From RGIG9115 sp045128915 (lineage in GTDB: Bacteria; Bacillota; Clostridia; UBA1381): a stretch of DNA of 64,000 bases. The notes beneath the pieces were generated by a model. That model saw nothing but the letters and a program-made list of their open reading frames with translations. It was not told the DNA's origin and did not search any database. Below are positions 32,410-39,571 of the stretch, one piece after another. How positions within the stretch are numbered: the first letter of the stretch is position 1; the number at the start of each line of letters is the position of its first letter. Where the stretch lies: positions 62,001 to 126,000 of the forward strand of contig JBGVIT010000033.1 in NCBI GenBank assembly GCA_045128915.1. The letters are read 5' to 3'. The translations under genes and the position numbers were made by a program.

Positions 32410-32484
32410 GGCTCGTTGGTCAAGCGGTTAAGACACCCGCCTTTCACGCAGGTAACAGCAGTTCAAATCTGCTACGAGTCACCA
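32410..32484 (+). tRNA. tRNA-Glu (TTC)
   Basis: Acceptor GGCTCGT/ACGAGTC, D stem GTC/GAC, loop CTTTCAC with anticodon TTC, T arm GCAG-TTCAAAT-CTGC, encoded ACCA. The anticodon stem CCCGC/GCAGG has one C-A mismatch, otherwise a standard bacterial tRNA-Glu. Confidence 0.9.
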
Positions 32485-32489
32485 AATAT

Positions 32490-32574
32490 GCTGAAGTGTC
32501 GTAATAGGAAACCGAGGCGGTCTCAAAAACCGTTGGAGAAATCCGTGAGGGTTCAAGTCCCTTCTTCAGCACCA
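32490..32574 (+). tRNA. tRNA-Leu (CAA)
   Basis: Acceptor GCTGAAG/CTTCAGC, anticodon stem GCGGT/ACCGT around CTCAAAA (anticodon CAA), long variable arm TGGA-GAAA-TCCG, T arm GAGGG-TTCAAGT-CCCTT, encoded ACCA. Confidence 0.92.
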
Positions 32575-32714
32575 GAGAGATGGTTGATATTTTCGTTGTT
32601 TCCAACAACTCTCTACAAATGTTACGAAACAAGCGTTTACGACGGGCGGTGCGGATTCCCACCTTGCACGAGAACAAGGGAAAACTACGCAATAAAAAAC
32701 AATGGCGGTGCAAT
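32575..32714 (+). other. Structured untranslated region after the tRNA cluster
   Basis: AGAGAG (32574-32579) can pair with CTCTCT, enclosing GTTG-TTTC-CAAC. Further on GTGC...GCAC and GGTG...CACC pairings lie around 32650-32670. It could be part of a tRNA-processing leader or a further small RNA. Confidence 0.35.
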
Positions 32715-32894
32715 ATGAATTATTTAATATCGGAACTTGTAAACTCCAAAGGATTTCTTACTTGTCCTGTTTGTCAAAAAGAATTCAAACCTAGTAATGA
32801 TACAAAATATATTGCTGCTGGTGGATATACTTGTTCTTGGAATTGTTTTTTAACAGTAGCCAAAAAAGAAAAAAATAAAGAAATAAATATATAA
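32715..32894 (+). CDS. Small zinc-finger protein, 59 aa
   Basis: ATG 32715 (MNYLISELVNSKGFLTCPVC) was preferred over the in-frame ATG 32580, which would translate through the structured region. LTCPVCQKEF and YTCSWNCFLT make one four-cysteine site. Function unknown. Confidence 0.55.
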   Translation: MNYLISELVNSKGFLTCPVCQKEFKPSNDTKYIAAGGYTCSWNCFLTVAKKEKNKEINI

Positions 32895-32913
32895 ATAATG
32901 CGAGGTTGTTTTA

Positions 32914-33207
32914 ATGTTTAGTTTTAATATGTTTGAAACATATGAAGTTACATTTGAAATTTATATTGAAGATAAATTAGTTAATAAACAAACAATGCAA
33001 GCGCCAAAAGAAATGTTGATGGCAAACTTTATCCAAACAGTAAATCAAATTGCGAGAGATAAAAGACCGATGAAAATTCGAATGTCAAGACCTGAAACTA
33101 TTTGGGATAGATTTGAAAACAAACAAAGAGTTTTAGAAAACGAAGTTATATTTGGTAATAATGCAATGGTTGCTTGGGAAGAAACAAATAATAAAGGAGA
33201 TATATAA
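32914..33207 (+). CDS. Hypothetical protein, 97 aa
   Basis: Beta-strand-rich (YEVTFEIYIEDKLVN; PMKIRMSRPETIWD) with a central helix. Not recognised. Shares one base with the next gene (TAATG). Confidence 0.55.
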   Translation: MFSFNMFETYEVTFEIYIEDKLVNKQTMQAPKEMLMANFIQTVNQIARDKRPMKIRMSRPETIWDRFENKQRVLENEVIFGNNAMVAWEETNNKGDI

Positions 33208-33701
33208 TGAAGGTATTGAAAAATAATTATCAGAAGACAACTGCTGAAGAAGATGTTGAAAGGGTTGAACCTTATCCTCGAAAATTAATCTGTGAAGAAT
33301 GTCGCTCAGAGTTAGAGTATGAAAAGTCTGATTTGAGAATGGGTGCTCTCGGTTGTATGTACTTAGATTGTCCTTGTTGTGGTCGTGCCAATATACTCGA
33401 AGAACACGAAGATGCCATTACATTGACAACAGACAACATTGAATTCCCTACGCATTTCTTCCATACATCTAAAGAAAATGGAGCCGTTGATTGTTGTGAT
33501 AATGAAAGTGTAAAAAAAGAAATCCGCAGAGGCATTGATTTTTTACGAAAAAATAGAGAGGAATCTTCATGGATGACTCAACACGGCAATCTACATATTG
33601 ATATAACCCGTTATAGTGACGATGAAAATTATGAAATCTTTGTAACCAACAATTACTATGATACATATATTCCTTTTGAAGACATAGATTATGAGGATTA
33701 A
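33207..33701 (+). CDS. Zinc-ribbon hypothetical protein, 164 aa
   Basis: A zinc ribbon (ICEECRSELEYEKSD with LDCPCCGRANIL) occupies residues about 30-68. A C-terminal domain with ITRYSDDENYEIFVTNNYYD follows. Not recognised; translationally coupled to the gene before it. Confidence 0.6.
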   Translation: MKVLKNNYQKTTAEEDVERVEPYPRKLICEECRSELEYEKSDLRMGALGCMYLDCPCCGRANILEEHEDAITLTTDNIEFPTHFFHTSKENGAVDCCDNESVKKEIRRGIDFLRKNREESSWMTQHGNLHIDITRYSDDENYEIFVTNNYYDTYIPFEDIDYED

Positions 33702-33706
33702 ATAAA

Positions 33707-33910
33707 ATGAAAAAAATAGAGAATGGATGCGTAGGCTGTACCGATATAGGACTTTATTGTTTAGGCACTAGTTGCCCAAATAGAAATGTTGTTCGATTTT
33801 ATTGTGATAAATGTGGCGAAGAAACTACGCTATATTATTGTGATGATGGCAGCGAATTGTGTGCTAATTGTCTTTTAGAAGAATTTGATGTAGTTGAGGA
33901 CAGCGAATAA
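33707..33910 (+). CDS. Small Cys-rich protein, 67 aa
   Basis: Many paired cysteines (GCVGCTDIGLYCLGTSCPNR; FYCDKCGEE; LYYCDD; LCANCL), enough for two zinc sites. Not recognised. It follows the preceding zinc-ribbon gene by 5 bases. Confidence 0.6.
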   Translation: MKKIENGCVGCTDIGLYCLGTSCPNRNVVRFYCDKCGEETTLYYCDDGSELCANCLLEEFDVVEDSE

Positions 33911-33942
33911 AATAAGGAAATAATATGAGGAGTTAGATATTA

Positions 33943-34635
33943 ATGATTAAACTTGAAAAAACAGAAGTGTTCGGATGGGATGCAGCTATCCGTGGTATGA
34001 GAAACCCAATGAATAGTTGGGATAAAAGTGATACTATGTGGATTCACGATTCTCTTGACGATGATTTGCCCGAAGCCATTGATTTCAATTTTGACAACCT
34101 TACACGAAAAGTCATTGGCGAAAATGACCTTAAACTTATGAAGAATTTATCTAAAGCAGGTAATGACCATGCCAAGTATCTTCGTATGATAAATGTAACT
34201 GTTGATATCACAGCACCGCTTTACTGGTGGAAAGAGTATGACACTTACAAGGTTGGCACAGTCGCTAATAGTTGTTCAACGATGCACAAAATTCAAGCCA
34301 AGGAATTTACAGAAGAAGATTTCTCATTTGAACATCTCGGATTTTTGCCTTGGGGTGACGGTGAGTATAATTTTAAGGCATCAATTTACGAGACTATTAA
34401 CGATTTGAATATAGCAAGAGAACTATTTCTTGAAACAAAGGATAAGCGATATTGGTGGCAGATGATACAGCTTCTACCTTCATCTTACAACCAAAAGCGT
34501 ACTGTTCAATTAAATTATCAGGTCTTAAAGTCTATGTATTTTTCAAGGAGGAATCATAAGTTGGACGAGTGGAAGGAGTTTTGTAAATGGATTTCTCAAC
34601 TCCCCTATTTTCGAGAAATCATATTGGAGGATTAA
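33943..34635 (+). CDS. Conserved phage protein, 230 aa (weak ThyX-like impression)
   Basis: I recognise recurring stretches (RGMRNPMNSWDKSD; LYWWKEYDTYKVGTVANSCS; QLLPSSYNQKRTVQLNY; EWKEFCKWISQLPY) from phages of gut Firmicutes, usually annotated as hypothetical. The order of an aromatic Lys/Tyr region, an Arg-containing helix and a C-terminal helical pair faintly resembles flavin-dependent thymidylate synthase ThyX, but its RHRxxS motif is absent, so I do not assign that activity. Confidence 0.65.
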   Translation: MIKLEKTEVFGWDAAIRGMRNPMNSWDKSDTMWIHDSLDDDLPEAIDFNFDNLTRKVIGENDLKLMKNLSKAGNDHAKYLRMINVTVDITAPLYWWKEYDTYKVGTVANSCSTMHKIQAKEFTEEDFSFEHLGFLPWGDGEYNFKASIYETINDLNIARELFLETKDKRYWWQMIQLLPSSYNQKRTVQLNYQVLKSMYFSRRNHKLDEWKEFCKWISQLPYFREIILED

Positions 34636-34636
34636 T

Positions 34637-35260
34637 ATGAGGGGCGTTGATTATTCAATAATTGGCAAACGCTTTGGTTATTTAACTGTGATTGGATTAG
34701 ACCATATTAAACATCATTCGACTTGGTGGAAGTGTGTTTGTGATTGTGGTAAAGAAACTGTTGTGTATAGAGGGGCGCTTACTTCTGGTGATATTATTTC
34801 TTGTGGTTGTTATCATCAAGAACATAATTCTGAATTTAGTAAAAAGCACGGTCTATCTTCTCATCCATTATACAAAATATGGAGTGGTATCGTGCAAAGA
34901 TGCACTAACAAAAATGCCGAAAATTATAAACGATATGGCGGTAGAGGAATAACAATATGTGACGAATGGAGAAATAACTTTCAATCTTTTTATGATTGGT
35001 CTCTTTCTAATGGGTATTCCAAAAGTTTAACAATTGACCGAAAAAATAATGAAAAGGGATATTCACCAGACAATTGCCGCTGGAGTACAACAATGGTACA
35101 AAGCAACAATACTCGACGAAATCATTTGTTTTCTTATAATGGTATCTCCCATACAATAGCTGAATGGTCAAGGTTGCTTGGCGTTAATCATGAAACTTTA
35201 AGATATCGAATTAATCACGGAAATTTAAAAGACTTTAAGAAAATAGGAGAGAATAATTAA
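34637..35260 (+). CDS. Homing-endonuclease-like HNH-related protein with C-terminal HTH
   Basis: 207 residues. An N-terminal Cys module (WWKCVCDCGKE ... IISCGCY) precedes the core WSGIVQRCTNKNAENYKRYG, GRGITICDEW and LTIDRKNNEKGYSPDNCRW, then an HTH (HTIAEWSRLLGVNHETLRYR). The same N-terminal module ends the partial gene at the left window edge. It lies 1 base after the gene at 33943 and overlaps the next start by one base. A homing cassette inserted into an operon is likely. Confidence 0.8.
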   Translation: MRGVDYSIIGKRFGYLTVIGLDHIKHHSTWWKCVCDCGKETVVYRGALTSGDIISCGCYHQEHNSEFSKKHGLSSHPLYKIWSGIVQRCTNKNAENYKRYGGRGITICDEWRNNFQSFYDWSLSNGYSKSLTIDRKNNEKGYSPDNCRWSTTMVQSNNTRRNHLFSYNGISHTIAEWSRLLGVNHETLRYRINHGNLKDFKKIGENN

Positions 35261-35574
35261 TGAACAGAGTACAAAAACATAAAGAATTGTGTGAAGAACT
35301 GAATAAAGTTTATGAGCAAAAGAATCATGATTATGGAAATTCTTTTGGTGAAACATTTGATAAATTAGGAATCATTTCAGCAGTTACAAGAATTTCAGAC
35401 AAATATAATAGGCTGGTTTCTTTATGCACAAAGTCAGAAGAAGAAAGAAAAGTAAAAGACGAATCTATTACAGATACATTATTAGATATGGCAAACTATT
35501 GCATTATGACTGTAATTGAACTACATAAAGATGACGGTATTGTTGGTGGATTTATTGAAGATGTAAAAAAATAA
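35260..35574 (+). CDS. DUF1599 (MazG-like nucleotide-associated) protein
   Basis: 104 residues: YEQKNHDYGNSFGETFDKLG, RISDKYNRLVSL, DESITDTLLDMANYCIMTVI. This is the DUF1599 (nucleotide modification associated domain 1) pattern, an all-alpha fold related to MazG/dUTPase-type pyrophosphohydrolases. It could hydrolyse or bind a (d)NTP and fits the nucleotide-metabolism theme. Shares a base with the HNH gene (TAATG). Confidence 0.85.
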   Translation: MNRVQKHKELCEELNKVYEQKNHDYGNSFGETFDKLGIISAVTRISDKYNRLVSLCTKSEEERKVKDESITDTLLDMANYCIMTVIELHKDDGIVGGFIEDVKK

Positions 35575-35628
35575 TGTTTATATATTTAAACAAAATAACC
35601 ATTTTAGTCGATAATAATAAACATTAAA

Positions 35629-35658
35629 TTTAAGTGTCCAATAAAACGGACACTTAAA
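35629..35658 (+). other. Strong intergenic hairpin
   Basis: TTTAAGTGTCC (35629-35639) and GGACACTTAAA (35648-35658) pair perfectly over 11 positions around an 8-base loop. There is no T tract. The 3' arm overlaps the left arm of the palindromic element at 35654, so the two structures exclude one another. Confidence 0.65.
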
Positions 35659-35671
35659 ACTGAGATTTTAA
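35654..35671 (+). promoter_or_regulatory. Recurrent palindromic element, copy 10 (perfect)
   Basis: TTAAAA-CTGAGA-TTTTAA followed by GAGGTAGAAAATG of the next gene, the same downstream bases as copies 3 and 4. Confidence 0.6.
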
Positions 35672-35681
35672 GAGGTAGAAA

Positions 35682-35957
35682 ATGAGCAGAAAGTTTTCAA
35701 TTATAAAAACGATAGACTACAACAAAATAAGTAGTGAAATTGAAGAATATAAAATGCGAACTGGCGAAAAACCGTATCTTTTTATGCACATAGATACAAT
35801 AGATACAATCTGGAATGAATTAAAATTCACTCTTACGAAATTTGTTGACCCTTTATATGTACTAAATAATAAATCAGCTGATATGAGAGCCGAATATGAA
35901 GGTTGCAAAATGTATGTTAACAACGATTTAAAGTTTGGCGAGGTTGAGATTAGATAA
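35682..35957 (+). CDS. Hypothetical protein, 91 aa
   Basis: An alpha/beta sequence (IKTIDYNKISSEIEEYK; EKPYLFMHIDTIDTIW; YEGCKMYVNNDLKFGEVE) that resembles small phage proteins ending in a two-strand unit. Not recognised. Its stop overlaps the next ATG (TAATG). Confidence 0.55.
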   Translation: MSRKFSIIKTIDYNKISSEIEEYKMRTGEKPYLFMHIDTIDTIWNELKFTLTKFVDPLYVLNNKSADMRAEYEGCKMYVNNDLKFGEVEIR

Positions 35958-36163
35958 TGAATTTATTAGAACATTACATAAAAGAAGTTTTGGAAATAGA
36001 AGATATAACCAATAAATGTCCAGAGTTTTTTAAGGTTGTTAATGAGCCAATATATAGAATAAAAATGATTGTAAATTGTTATGGAAACAAAGAAATTGTA
36101 GAGAATGTGTGGACTAAAACCCATTATGAATCCAGCATTGAAAGAGGTTATTATCTTGCGTAA
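35957..36163 (+). CDS. Hypothetical protein, 68 aa
   Basis: Starts MNLLEHYIKEVLEIEDITN. Not recognised; coupled to the previous gene by TAATG. Confidence 0.5.
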   Translation: MNLLEHYIKEVLEIEDITNKCPEFFKVVNEPIYRIKMIVNCYGNKEIVENVWTKTHYESSIERGYYLA

Positions 36164-36169
36164 TAGCAC

Positions 36170-36187
36170 TTAAAACTTAAATTTTAT
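36170..36187 (+). promoter_or_regulatory. Recurrent palindromic element, copy 11, before a tRNA-like sequence
   Basis: TTAAAA-CTTAAA-TTTTAT (one mismatch) just after the preceding stop. Its right arm runs into the acceptor strand of the tRNA-like sequence rather than an ORF. Confidence 0.45.
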
Positions 36188-36304
36188 GTGGTGGCGGAAT
36201 AGGTAGACGCTATTGGGGGGGGTCATATGTACTCATTGTTCTTTCGGGAGCTAAACAAGAGGGGCTGCTGTCCTTATGTAAGGTGTAAATCCTTACCCAC
36301 ATAA
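36185..36304 (+). tRNA. Degenerate or interrupted class II (Leu-type) tRNA-like sequence
   Basis: Acceptor TATGTGG (36185-36191) pairs with CCACATA (36297-36303). GGCGGAATAGGTAGACGC is a nearly perfect bacterial tRNA-Leu D arm, and TAAGG-TGTAAAT-CCTTA resembles a T arm. Between them lie about 75 bases with no normal anticodon stem, including a G7 run and TTGTT...AACAA and CTT-TCGG-GAG pairings. It is roughly 30 bases longer than a class II tRNA and lacks CCA. A decayed tRNA, one with an insertion, or a tRNA mimic are all possible. It lies near the recombinase module. Confidence 0.5.
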
Positions 36305-36346
36305 CATAAAAAGATAATTTTATTTTAAGGAGAAAATAATATATAA

Positions 36347-36715
36347 ATGAATACAAGAGAAAAAATCCTATTGGTTCAGTTACTCTTAGAGGATATCAGA
36401 GAAAATTGTCATCATAATGCAGAAGGCAGAGCATTAAAGGCGAAGTCTTTATGTGAAGAAATTACAAATGAAACTAAGAACGATGAGTTTACACTACTTG
36501 CAGATTTCTGTGATACCTACATTAAGAGTAGTAAGAAGTGGGAGGACTGGGACGGCAGATTCTTTAGACAACCATTCCCTATGGGATATGAAAAGATGGA
36601 TAAACTGCATAATCTAAAACCTACATACAACAATAAATCTAAAGACTTTAAGCAAATAGCAAAAGAGTACATAACTTCTCCCGAAATCATATTTAGCGAT
36701 TGGGAAATTAAATAA
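36347..36715 (+). CDS. Hypothetical protein, 122 aa
   Basis: Helical N-terminal half (REKILLVQLLLEDIRENCHH; ALKAKSLCEEI) and an aromatic-rich centre (WEDWDGRFFRQPFPMGYEKM). Not recognised. TTTTAAGGAGAAAATAA precedes the ATG. Confidence 0.55.
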   Translation: MNTREKILLVQLLLEDIRENCHHNAEGRALKAKSLCEEITNETKNDEFTLLADFCDTYIKSSKKWEDWDGRFFRQPFPMGYEKMDKLHNLKPTYNNKSKDFKQIAKEYITSPEIIFSDWEIK

Positions 36716-36739
36716 TAAAAATCAAAAAGAGGTTAAATT

Positions 36740-36976
36740 ATGTTTAAGAAAAAGAAAGCTGCAAACAATGTTGTTGAAGAGCGAATTCAAAAAGCATTAA
36801 GAGTTGCATGGTCATATGGTCAGATTGATGGCGACCATCATAAAACTTGGGTTATCGACCAAATGGTAAGAGAACTATGCGGAACCGAAGAAGAATACAG
36901 GAAGTGGGTCAACCTCTATGAAGCCCCAGTGGGATACGAAGATTATTTTAAATGGAATGTTGGTATTGCACCGTAA
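36740..36976 (+). CDS. Conserved phage protein, 78 aa
   Basis: VAWSYGQIDGDHHKTWVIDQ, then MVRELCGTEEEYRKWV and a C-terminal YFKWNVGIAP make up a pattern very common in phage genomes, function unknown. It is the last + strand gene before the convergence point. Confidence 0.75.
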   Translation: MFKKKKAANNVVEERIQKALRVAWSYGQIDGDHHKTWVIDQMVRELCGTEEEYRKWVNLYEAPVGYEDYFKWNVGIAP

Positions 36977-37044
36977 TATGTATATAAATTAAATAATTAG
37001 ATATAATAATTATTAGACATCTGCTGCTTGTACTCCAATGTCGT

Positions 37045-37087
37045 AAAAAAAAGACTCTGTGAAAATACAGAGTCTTTTATATTTTTG
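37045..37087. terminator. Bidirectional terminator
   Basis: AAAGACTCTGT (37050-37060) pairs perfectly with ACAGAGTCTTT (37067-37077) around GAAAAT. T-rich tracts lie on both sides (TTTTATATTTTT on the + strand, eight T's on the - strand). It separates the converging halves. Confidence 0.88.
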
Positions 37088-37122
37088 GCACCTTTTTTGT
37101 TTTGGTGCCGAAATTAGATTAT

Positions 37123-37437
37123 TTATTTCTTTTTCTTATGCAAATCTCTTGTAATTAATTCAATAAATCTGCCAGCATTTTCTTCAGTTCCAGCAATCTC
37201 AACCTCGATACCCTGTTTCTTGAACTCGTTTACCTTTGTGTAATACTCTTCTGTTTTCCGAGAAATTCTTGAAGCATTAATAACTATTAACACATCGCAA
37301 TCTTTAACTTCTTCAAGGTCTTTTGCAACACCAACAACCTTATAATCTCTTTCAAGTGCGTGAATCATACAAAATAATTCTTGTTGTGCTTCTGCTTCAC
37401 CTCTAACATAAATCATAGCTCTTGTTGTCTTTTCCAT
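37123..37437 (-). CDS. Resolvase-fold protein lacking the catalytic serine
   Basis: 104 residues. MIYVRGEAEAQQELF aligns with the first strand and helix of serine recombinases (compare IGIYGRYSDSNQDD of the enzyme at 37802), but the nucleophile serine is replaced. DVLIVINASRISRKTEEYYT matches the second conserved block (VVYKFSRIFRNAYES). It has no DNA-binding domain and should be inactive as a recombinase; it may bind the integrase or act as a regulator. Ribosome site AGGAGATGG. Confidence 0.65.
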   Translation of the reverse strand: MEKTTRAMIYVRGEAEAQQELFCMIHALERDYKVVGVAKDLEEVKDCDVLIVINASRISRKTEEYYTKVNEFKKQGIEVEIAGTEENAGRFIELITRDLHKKKK

Positions 37438-37448
37438 GATGCCATCTC

Positions 37449-37688
37449 CTATTCAAGCGTCTTAATAAATTTAGCGTATTCTCCGATAGTCATTGTTTTA
37501 TAAAGTTGTTGATAATGAATAAACTTGTCAACATCATAACCTTTTTGAAAAAGTGTATCTCTAATATTTTCTAATCCTTGCTTAATTTCATCTAAATCGT
37601 ACAAATTATATTCCGACGCTTTTTCGTACTCTTTTTCCAATGCCACATACATTTGAGCAAGTCCAAATAATTCTTTGTCGCTCTTCAT
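37449..37688 (-). CDS. Hypothetical protein, 79 aa, in the recombinase module
   Basis: Start taken at 37688 (MKSDKELFGLAQMYVALEKE), after GGGAAGTGAGAAA; the longer frame to 37784 would include a hairpin region without a ribosome site. Helical; ends TIGEYAKFIKTLE. Function unknown; lies between the integrase and its inactive paralogue. Confidence 0.55.
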   Translation of the reverse strand: MKSDKELFGLAQMYVALEKEYEKASEYNLYDLDEIKQGLENIRDTLFQKGYDVDKFIHYQQLYKTMTIGEYAKFIKTLE

Positions 37689-37718
37689 TTTCTCACTTCC
37701 CAAAGCAGTATTGTAAGG

Positions 37719-37740
37719 AGGGGCATAAACTACTGCCCCT
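37719..37740 (-). other. Leader hairpin
   Basis: AGGGGCA (37719-37725) and TGCCCCT (37734-37740), a perfect 7-bp G/C-rich stem in the leader of the gene ending at 37449. No T tract on either strand. Confidence 0.5.
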
Positions 37741-37801
37741 ATCCCTACAGTATATTCTATAAAGCTATAAATCGCCATAGACATTATAGAATAACAACAT
37801 T

Positions 37802-39376
37802 TTACACCCTCTTAATTTTTGAGCATATTGTCACGCTCGGCTGTCCGAAATTTACCTTATGCCCAATATGGGCAGTAGGAGGAGAGACAAAGAGATGAAT
37901 CTTTATCTCTTCATTGTCAATGACAATCTGCTCAACAAAGTTATTGAAGATAGTTTGTAAAACCTCGTCATCCGTAGTGTCGGATATATCCATCATCTTA
38001 TGAAGATAGTCAACAATCATAGCATGAGAGATAACCATTTTTGTCTGTTGCTCAATGGCATATATTTGTATCTCAAGCTCTTTAGCCCTTGCTTGAAGAG
38101 GTTTCATATGCTCCACAAGATAAACATTGTCAACTAATTTCAAAGACTTCAAATCTAACAGTTCAGATATTTGAGATTTTACAGTTGTTAATTCCTTCTT
38201 AAATTCTTTAAGCTTATTCTTCTGACTATCTGGATTCTCACCAAGCTTAACAATAATCTCGTTGGCAATTTGGTAAATGGCTTTTTCGTTTAAGATATGT
38301 TTTTTTATCTCATCTAAAACAGCCTTCTCCAAAAAGTCTTTTCTTACCCTCTTGCAAGAACAAGTGTGATAAGTTTTGCTTTCAGAACAAACATAGTATT
38401 TGTAATCATATTTCTTACCTCGTTGTACACTTGCACTTCTTATGCCAAAGAAATGCGCTCCACATTTTCCACATACAATCTTTCCAGTCAAGGAATATAA
38501 ATCTTTGTGTTTACGAGGTCTTACATAGCGTTGGCTACTATGTCTATGTTGCACTCTTTCCCACAACACTTTATCAATAATAGGTGGGATAATATCGTAT
38601 ACAACAATAGGTTCGTGACCTTGAGCATTATATCGCAACACTCCGATATAAAAATCATTCCTTAACATTCTTGCAATCGTTTGTATGCTAAATGGTTTAC
38701 CAGACCTTGCAGCCGCCCCAATACTCTTTGTATAGTCTTGCAAGTATTTAAGAGAGTAATTGTCTGCATACAGCTCATACAGTTTTTTAACAACTTCTTT
38801 CTCAAACTCATCTGGCACATATCGCTTTCTGGTCTTTTTGCCGTGTTGCACAGTTTCCAATTTATATCCATATGGAACTGTACCACCTGCAAAGAATCCT
38901 TCAGAAACCATTTCACGCATAGCACTCTTAACATGGTCGCTAATTACGGCACTTTGATATTCGTCAATATTTGCCATGACCCCAATCATAAGTTGACCAG
39001 AAGAGGTTTCGTCATCGACTTGTTGAGTAACAGAAATAAGTTTAACACCATGTTTTTTAAATAGCTTGCGATATTTATGGCTCTCATAAGCATTCCTGAA
39101 AATCCTTGAAAACTTATAGACCACAATAACATCTATCAAATCATTTTTAACATCGTGTACTAATTCGTGAAAAGCATCACGACCAGCAACCTTTGTTCCT
39201 GTTACGGCTTGGTCAATATAAGTTTTGTGCAATTCCATACCATGTTTGTTCATATAATCTGTGCATTCAGACAACTGGTATTCTATTGAAAACCCATCAT
39301 CTTGATTTGAATCTGAATACCTTCCGTATATTCCTATTCTTGAACCTAACCTCGTTGCATCTGCTTTTGGTGCCAT
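37802..39376 (-). CDS. Large serine recombinase (phage integrase)
   Basis: 524 residues, full length. The catalytic domain starts RIGIYGRYSDSNQDDGFSIE with nucleophile S21 and contains VVYKFSRIFRN. The recombinase domain follows (GFFAGGTVPYGYKLET; SLKYLQDYT; RMLRNDFYIGVLRY). The zinc ribbon has GKIVCGKCGAHFFG and YYVCSESKTYHTC, and a coiled coil lies near residues 395-450. Such enzymes insert phage DNA between short attP and attB sites and need a directionality factor to excise. ATG follows AATGGAGTGATTGT. It implies a temperate phage or an integrative element. Confidence 0.95.
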   Translation of the reverse strand: MAPKADATRLGSRIGIYGRYSDSNQDDGFSIEYQLSECTDYMNKHGMELHKTYIDQAVTGTKVAGRDAFHELVHDVKNDLIDVIVVYKFSRIFRNAYESHKYRKLFKKHGVKLISVTQQVDDETSSGQLMIGVMANIDEYQSAVISDHVKSAMREMVSEGFFAGGTVPYGYKLETVQHGKKTRKRYVPDEFEKEVVKKLYELYADNYSLKYLQDYTKSIGAAARSGKPFSIQTIARMLRNDFYIGVLRYNAQGHEPIVVYDIIPPIIDKVLWERVQHRHSSQRYVRPRKHKDLYSLTGKIVCGKCGAHFFGIRSASVQRGKKYDYKYYVCSESKTYHTCSCKRVRKDFLEKAVLDEIKKHILNEKAIYQIANEIIVKLGENPDSQKNKLKEFKKELTTVKSQISELLDLKSLKLVDNVYLVEHMKPLQARAKELEIQIYAIEQQTKMVISHAMIVDYLHKMMDISDTTDDEVLQTIFNNFVEQIVIDNEEIKIHLFVSPPTAHIGHKVNFGQPSVTICSKIKRV

Positions 39377-39434
39377 ACAATCACTCCATTTAAAATGTCA
39401 TTTTTAAGCGGTGTTTCCTATACTATAAAATGAA

Positions 39435-39476
39435 TTACACCACCTCTTTTCCTATAACCTTTTTAGTTGTATCCAT
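39435..39476 (-). CDS. Possible 13-residue leader peptide before the integrase
   Basis: ATG 39476 has a near-perfect ribosome site (AAGGAGGTGGTGTATTCGT) and encodes MDTTKKVIGKEVV, then stop. It lies 58 bases upstream of the integrase start. It could be a translated leader influencing integrase expression; with only 13 codons, chance is a real alternative. Confidence 0.3.
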   Translation of the reverse strand: MDTTKKVIGKEVV

Positions 39477-39555
39477 ACGAATACACCACCTCCTTAATCT
39501 AATACTAACACAATAATCAGAATAAGTGAAATAAAATGATTCTATTTTCCCGTGT

Positions 39556-39571
39556 CTTATTGACCAATAAG
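39556..39571. promoter_or_regulatory. 16-bp palindrome, operator or attP-core candidate
   Basis: CTTATTG-AC-CAATAAG, perfect 7-base arms around a 2-base centre, lying over the -35 box of the divergent promoter and upstream of the integrase. A repressor operator would sit here; serine-integrase attP sites also have a 2-base core within inverted repeats and often lie beside the integrase gene. Confidence 0.5.

Noticed and set aside
31777..32718. Frames of 64-107 codons on both strands
   Set aside because: They overlap intact tRNAs and the structured RNA region, lack ribosome sites, and read nonsense-like protein.
33943..34635. Flavin-dependent thymidylate synthase
   Set aside because: The RHRxxS motif and clear flavin-binding residues are missing; only a faint overall resemblance remains.
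37760..37800. A -10-like TATAAT on the - strand upstream of the gene ending at 37449
   Set aside because: No acceptable -35 box at 16-18 bases, and the region is AT-rich.
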